Part shown: positions 6,236 through 8,932 of the stretch, piece after piece
Layout: every line of letters starts with the position of its first letter
Position numbering within the stretch: position 1 is the first letter of the stretch
DNA from: Pseudomonadota bacterium
GTDB lineage: Bacteria; Pseudomonadota; Alphaproteobacteria; Rhizobiales; Rhizobiaceae
DNA length: 8,932 nucleotides
Assembly (NCBI GenBank): GCA_023422735.1
Contig: JAFAGL010000254.1
Span: 1 to 8,932 of the forward strand
Reading direction: 5' to 3'
Made by a program: the position numbers and the translations under genes
Notes under the pieces: model-generated
The model's database searches: none
What the model saw: only the letters and a program-made list of their open reading frames with translations
Told to the model about the DNA's origin: nothing

Positions 6236-6832
6236 ATGCGCGTGGTCATGCGTGAAACCGGATCGAATGGAACGCCATCGAAAGCCGGCCCGAAGAGCCT
6301 GCTGTCGATTATTCGCGAGGTTCGTAATGCGCAAGCCGATCGCAGCGATTCCGCCGAAGACATGCGCGAGGCCGCGCGAACGCGTTTGGAATTGCTGGTT
6401 GAACAACTGCAACCTGTGCTGGACGATGTAGATCGCGACGATCCGCGTTTCGATTTCGCCTTGTCCAACGGCATGCAGCCGCGGTTCTGGATCGATGCCG
6501 TTGCGCATGTCGCAATGGGCCGAGACCAACGGCATTATCGATTTCTCAGGGATACGTGGGCGGGGCGAACCGTGCTGGCGGACACAACAGATGTCGAAAG
6601 CGCTGCGCAGGCCGTATCGCGCTACATAGCCGAGCGCATTGTTGAACGCGAAAAGCAGATCGCGGGCGAGGTGATCGCTTATGAGCCTGCAACTGCGCCG
6701 TCTTCAAACCGTTCGCAGCCGGAGCGGACACGGACGGCGTGGCATGCGGGTGCGATCTTTTTTCTGATCGGCGCCCTGGTCGGGCTGATTGTTGCGCTCG
6801 CTATTTTATGGTCGCGTCAGAGCTTTGCTTGA
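6236..6832 (+). CDS. Conserved hypothetical protein with C-terminal membrane anchor
   Basis: I do not recognise a family. The 198 residues comprise a polar, mostly helical and charged region (about 20-140), then a Pro/Ser/Arg-rich linker (about 150-167), then one hydrophobic helix (about 170-192, FFLIGALVGLIVALAI) ending six residues before the C-terminus. This is a tail-anchored layout with the bulk presumably in the cytoplasm. A compact central stretch, RFWIDAVAHVAMGRD (83-97), looks like a conserved core. There is no signal peptide and no catalytic motif. Start choice is open: ATG 6236 has GAGG only 4-5 nt upstream, while ATG 6248 is in frame with GGCGGG about 12 nt upstream. Only 7 bp separate it from the hydrolase gene, so it is probably translated from the same message. 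Its stop is 10 bp from the end of the convergent phosphoesterase gene. Confidence 0.8.
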   Translation: MRVVMRETGSNGTPSKAGPKSLLSIIREVRNAQADRSDSAEDMREAARTRLELLVEQLQPVLDDVDRDDPRFDFALSNGMQPRFWIDAVAHVAMGRDQRHYRFLRDTWAGRTVLADTTDVESAAQAVSRYIAERIVEREKQIAGEVIAYEPATAPSSNRSQPERTRTAWHAGAIFFLIGALVGLIVALAILWSRQSFA

Positions 6833-6842
6833 AGCGAGACAT

Positions 6843-7778
6843 TCATGCCGTGACGGGCTTGTCGCCGCGCTTGGCGCGCCCTGTCAGCTGAAAACTGGAA
6901 TGCACGTCAATCGCACGCGTCGCACGCGAAAGCCCGCGTCGGGTCATCTGGATCGACCAGTTGTCCGGCTCGCCGTCGATGGTGAAGAGATTGTATTGCG
7001 ACAGCGGCTTGCCTTCGCCGACAGATTCGCCGGCTGCAGCCACGCCAACAACAGGGACACGGGCCTTGGGGCCTTCGATCCAGTGCACGGTGGAAAGATG
7101 CGTGTGGCCGTGCAGCACGAGTTCTGCGCCGTGTTCCTTGATGACTCTCTGGAACCGCGCAATCCCGAACAAGCGTTTATGCGGAGCGGTGGCCCCGAAA
7201 ACGGGCGGATGATGGATCATCACGACGCGAAAAAGGCCACGTCGCTTTGCTTGATCGAGCAGAACCCCCATGCGCTCGGCCTGGTCGTCGCGAAAATAGC
7301 CGCTTGCCATGAAGGGTGCGCTGGCGCGCGCCGATGTCGCGCCGATAAAGGCCACGTTTCCACGCACGCGCAGATAAGGAAAGGATTTGCGGCTCGACGG
7401 TCCTTTCTCACCATCGCCAGTCATATATTTTCCCCAAGCAACGCAAATCTTGTCGAAAGCGCCGGGAACATAAGCATCGTGGTTACCCGGAACGAGGGAT
7501 ACGGCTTCCGCGCCACCAAACTCTTCGAGCCACATGCGGGCCACGTCGATTTCCGCGTCAAGAGCAAGATTTACAAGATCACCGGTCAAGGCAATATGAT
7601 CGGGATGAATCGTCTTGATGTCCCGCGTCAGAGTATCCAGAACCGCGTCGTTCAGAACGCCCTTGCGGTTACGCTGCCAATTGACATAGCCGGTAATGCG
7701 TTTGGAAGCGAGTTGGCGGACCGTCACATTGGGAAGCGGGCCGAGATGAATGTCGGAAAGATGAACAAGACGAAACAT
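6843..7778 (-). CDS. Calcineurin-like metallophosphoesterase
   Basis: A 311-residue binuclear-metal phosphoesterase, cytoplasmic by the absence of a signal peptide. All family motifs are intact and in order: DxH (SDIHLG, Asp9, His11), GDLVN (Asp67), GNHD (Asn99, His100), IHHPP (His179, His180) and HGHTH (His213, His215). Spacing and length fit the Icc/CpdA-like group, which includes cyclic-nucleotide phosphodiesterases, but related enzymes act on other phosphodiesters, so the substrate is not assigned. The C-terminal 40 residues are basic (RRGLSRATR, RAKRGDKP). The ATG is preceded only by a purine-rich AAGAATAAGAA, a weak ribosome-binding site. It is transcribed divergently from the Nudix gene (83-bp spacer) and ends 10 bp from the convergent membrane-protein gene. 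Confidence 0.93.
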   Translation of the reverse strand: MFRLVHLSDIHLGPLPNVTVRQLASKRITGYVNWQRNRKGVLNDAVLDTLTRDIKTIHPDHIALTGDLVNLALDAEIDVARMWLEEFGGAEAVSLVPGNHDAYVPGAFDKICVAWGKYMTGDGEKGPSSRKSFPYLRVRGNVAFIGATSARASAPFMASGYFRDDQAERMGVLLDQAKRRGLFRVVMIHHPPVFGATAPHKRLFGIARFQRVIKEHGAELVLHGHTHLSTVHWIEGPKARVPVVGVAAAGESVGEGKPLSQYNLFTIDGEPDNWSIQMTRRGLSRATRAIDVHSSFQLTGRAKRGDKPVTA

Positions 7779-7792
7779 TTCTTATTCTTAGA

Positions 7793-7808
7793 GCGAGGGC
7801 CGGCTCGC
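7793..7808. repeat. Small inverted repeat in the divergent intergenic region
   Basis: GCGAG (7793-7797) and CTCGC (7804-7808) flank GGCCGG. The element lies 14 bp upstream of the phosphoesterase ATG and 53 bp upstream of the Nudix start, so it could be a regulator site or a 5'-UTR hairpin. At 5 bp per arm in GC-rich DNA it may also be chance. Confidence 0.25.
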
Positions 7809-7861
7809 GAAAAGGGAAAACCGGGATCATTCACTCGACCTTTATTGAGCACGACGCCGTT

Positions 7862-8359
7862 TTGAGCCAAAAGACGCTTTTTAACGCCCGGTGGATCAAC
7901 TGGCGTCGCATTCGAATGCGACTTTTCCATCTGTTTTTTGTGCTGACGCGGCCCATGACGTTTGGCGCTCGCGCCATGATCTACGATCGCGAGAATCGCG
8001 CGGTGTTTCTGATCCGGCATACATATGTGCCTGGCTGGCAATTGCCGGGCGGGGGAGTGGAAGCTGGCGAGACCGCGCTCGAAGCCCTTGCGCGCGAAAT
8101 CAGGGAAGAATGCAATATTGCGATTGGCGGCCGGCCTCAGCTCAAAGCCATTCATTTCAATCGCCAGGCCAGCCGACGCGACCATATCGCGGTATATCTG
8201 GTGACGAATTTTACCGTGAAGGGCGATCGAAAAGCCGACCACGAAATCGCCGAAGCGCGCTTCTTTCCGATCAACGCATTGCCGGAGGATACGACGCCGG
8301 CCACACGGCGTCGTATCCTCGAAATCGTCAGCGGCCAGGCGGCCGATGAGGACTGGTGA
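7862..8359 (+). CDS. Nudix hydrolase
   Basis: Hydrolyses a nucleoside-diphosphate-linked substrate (X-P-P-nucleoside), presumably in the cytoplasm; the substrate is unknown. It has 165 residues from the TTG at 7862. The Nudix box spans residues 64-86 and fits GX5EX7REUXEEXGU (E70, R78, E79, E82, E83), except that the penultimate Gly is Asn85; the metal-binding glutamates are intact, so activity is expected. The first 35 residues are basic and hydrophobic (RRIRMRLFHLFFVLTRPM) and might contact the membrane or form an extra helix. The start is uncertain: TTG 7862 lacks a good ribosome-binding site, and ATG 7916 (residue 19) is an alternative, also without one. A perfect 15-bp inverted repeat covers codons 142-153. 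It is divergent from the phosphoesterase gene and converges on the GST gene 5 bp away. Confidence 0.9.
   Translation: MSQKTLFNARWINWRRIRMRLFHLFFVLTRPMTFGARAMIYDRENRAVFLIRHTYVPGWQLPGGGVEAGETALEALAREIREECNIAIGGRPQLKAIHFNRQASRRDHIAVYLVTNFTVKGDRKADHEIAEARFFPINALPEDTTPATRRRILEIVSGQAADEDW
8285..8320. repeat. Perfect 15-bp inverted repeat inside the Nudix gene
   Basis: GAGGATACGACGCCG (8285-8299) is exactly complementary to CGGCGTCGTATCCTC (8306-8320) across the 6-nt spacer GCCACA. It fills exactly 12 Nudix codons (residues 142-153, EDTTPATRRRIL) and starts 45 bp past the stop of the convergent GST gene. As RNA it forms a very stable hairpin on either strand. Neither side has a U-tract, so a canonical terminator is not supported. 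Confidence 0.9.
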
Positions 8360-8385
8360 ACCGGTCAGGCTTTTGCGAACCGGTC
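8358..8385. repeat. Short direct repeat between the convergent Nudix and GST genes
   Basis: GAACCGGTC occurs at 8358-8366 and again at 8377-8385. Each copy contains the palindrome ACCGGT, so the two copies can also pair as a 6-bp stem around a 13-nt loop that includes TTTT. It spans the ends of both convergent genes and might contribute weakly to transcript ends. Confidence 0.4.
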
Positions 8386-8932
8386 CCGGTCATGCGCTGC
8401 ATCGAAATCCAGTTGCGGACCCTTTGGAACGATCCGCGTTGGATTGATCGTGTCGTGGCTGCCGTAATAGTGATGCTTGATGTGCAGCAGATTCACTGTG
8501 TCTGACACGCCGGGGGTTTGATAAAGATCGCGCAGATAGTTGGAAAGATTAGGATAATCATCGATCCGCTGCCGATTGCATTTGAAATGACCGACATAAA
8601 CGGCGTCGAACCGCACCAATGTCGTGAACAAGCGCCAGTCCGCTTCAGTCAAAGTGTTGCCGACGAGGTAGCGCTGTCCGGCGAGTCGCAACTCCAGTTC
8701 ATCCAAGGTGCGAAAGACATCGTCAAAGGCATCTTCATAGGCTGACTGCTTTGTCGCGAAACCGGCACGATAAACCCCATTGTTGACATTGGGATAAACA
8801 AGCTCGTTGATGGCATCGATCTCGCCGCGCAAAGCTTTCGGATAAAAATCGAGAGACGCGTCACCCCATTCATCGAATGCGCTGTTGAGCATGCGGATGA
8901 TTTCAGACGACTCGTTTGAAACGATCGTATTC
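8365..8932 (-). CDS. yqjG: Glutathionyl-hydroquinone reductase-type glutathione S-transferase (N-terminus outside window)
   Basis: Family role: glutathione-dependent reduction of glutathionyl-hydroquinones, cytoplasmic, via an N-terminal CPW-type Cys that would lie beyond the right edge. The frame stays open through the window end, and the residues just before the first in-frame ATG (8892) are NTIVSNESSEIIR, a conserved part of this family, so that ATG is internal. About 188 residues are visible of an expected 310-330. Diagnostic stretches are NELVYPNVNNGVYRAGFA, LTEADWRLFTTLVRFD followed by AVYVGHFKCN, YPNLSNYLRDLY, and the C-terminal HIKHHYYGSH and INPTRIVPKGP, all typical of the Xi-class YqjG/ECM4 group rather than of ordinary GSTs. 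It ends 5 bp from the convergent Nudix gene. Substrate and gene symbol are assigned by family resemblance only. Confidence 0.92.
   Translation of the reverse strand, partial: NTIVSNESSEIIRMLNSAFDEWGDASLDFYPKALRGEIDAINELVYPNVNNGVYRAGFATKQSAYEDAFDDVFRTLDELELRLAGQRYLVGNTLTEADWRLFTTLVRFDAVYVGHFKCNRQRIDDYPNLSNYLRDLYQTPGVSDTVNLLHIKHHYYGSHDTINPTRIVPKGPQLDFDAAHDRDRFAKA

Noticed and set aside
5269..6474. 401-codon open frame on the minus strand across the leuA 3' end, the hydrolase and the start of the membrane-protein gene
   Set aside because: It spans three features on the other strand, including the leuA terminator, and its translation is low-complexity with no recognisable motif. It is the usual antisense shadow of GC-rich codon bias.
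6851..6886. Hairpin TGACGGGC/GCCC-T-GTCA just past the end of the membrane-protein gene
   Set aside because: It could be a terminator for the hydrolase operon, but it lies in phosphoesterase coding sequence, has a bulge, and no U-tract follows on either strand.
7851..7859. ACGACGCCG, the same 9-mer as in the Nudix inverted-repeat arm (8291-8299)
   Set aside because: A GC-rich 9-mer recurring once within 9 kb is plausible by chance, and the flanking bases do not match.
6789..7865. 358-codon plus-strand frame opposite the metallophosphoesterase gene
   Set aside because: The minus-strand protein has every metallophosphoesterase motif in order, while the plus-strand translation has no family character.
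1..8932. Mobile element, prophage, toxin-antitoxin, CRISPR or defence system
   Set aside because: No transposase, integrase, repeat array, tRNA or defence-type domain was found. Gene content and codon use look uniformly core-chromosomal.

Overview
The window looks like a chromosomal segment of an alphaproteobacterium of the Rhizobiales (Hyphomicrobiales), most like the Brucella/Ochrobactrum branch. The signs are a fused TrpE-TrpG anthranilate synthase (a rhizobial arrangement), a long feedback-domain LeuA, moderately GC-rich codon use throughout, and densely packed housekeeping genes. The genus is my inference from protein wording; no search was run. I see no insertion sequence, phage gene, CRISPR array, tRNA or rRNA.

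Layout, left to right. (1) 1-1153 +: 3' part of trpE(G), with the end of the chorismate-binding domain and the whole glutamine amidotransferase domain. (2) 1184-2122 +: a cation diffusion facilitator, 30 bp downstream and probably co-transcribed; a likely intrinsic terminator overlaps its stop. (3) 2198-3301 +: an AbrB-family membrane protein with two internal repeats. (4) 3302-3611: a 310-bp leader that appears to hold a leucine attenuator: a 37-codon leader peptide with four consecutive Leu codons, followed by a strong hairpin across its stop. (5) 3612-5345 +: leuA, 2-isopropylmalate synthase, closed by a textbook intrinsic terminator. (6) 5461-6228 +: an alpha/beta hydrolase with a TTG start, followed after 7 bp by a tail-anchored protein of unknown function (6236-6832 +). 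(7) 6843-7778 -: a calcineurin-like metallophosphoesterase converging on that pair. (8) 7862-8359 +: a Nudix hydrolase, divergent from (7). (9) 8365-8932 -: a partial glutathionyl-hydroquinone reductase-type GST whose N-terminus lies beyond the window, converging on the Nudix gene with a 5-bp gap.

The clear functional theme is amino-acid biosynthesis at two branch points, tryptophan (trpEG) and leucine (leuA); the latter seems to be controlled by translation of a leucine-rich leader peptide. The remaining genes (metal efflux, small-molecule transport, hydrolases, Nudix, GST) are ordinary accessory-metabolism genes without an obvious shared pathway.

I did not find a convincing new multi-gene system. 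The items most worth a second look are the leuA leader, probably read from a leaderless transcript; a perfect 15-bp inverted repeat inside the 3' end of the Nudix gene; and the non-canonical TM2 metal-site residues of the CDF transporter.
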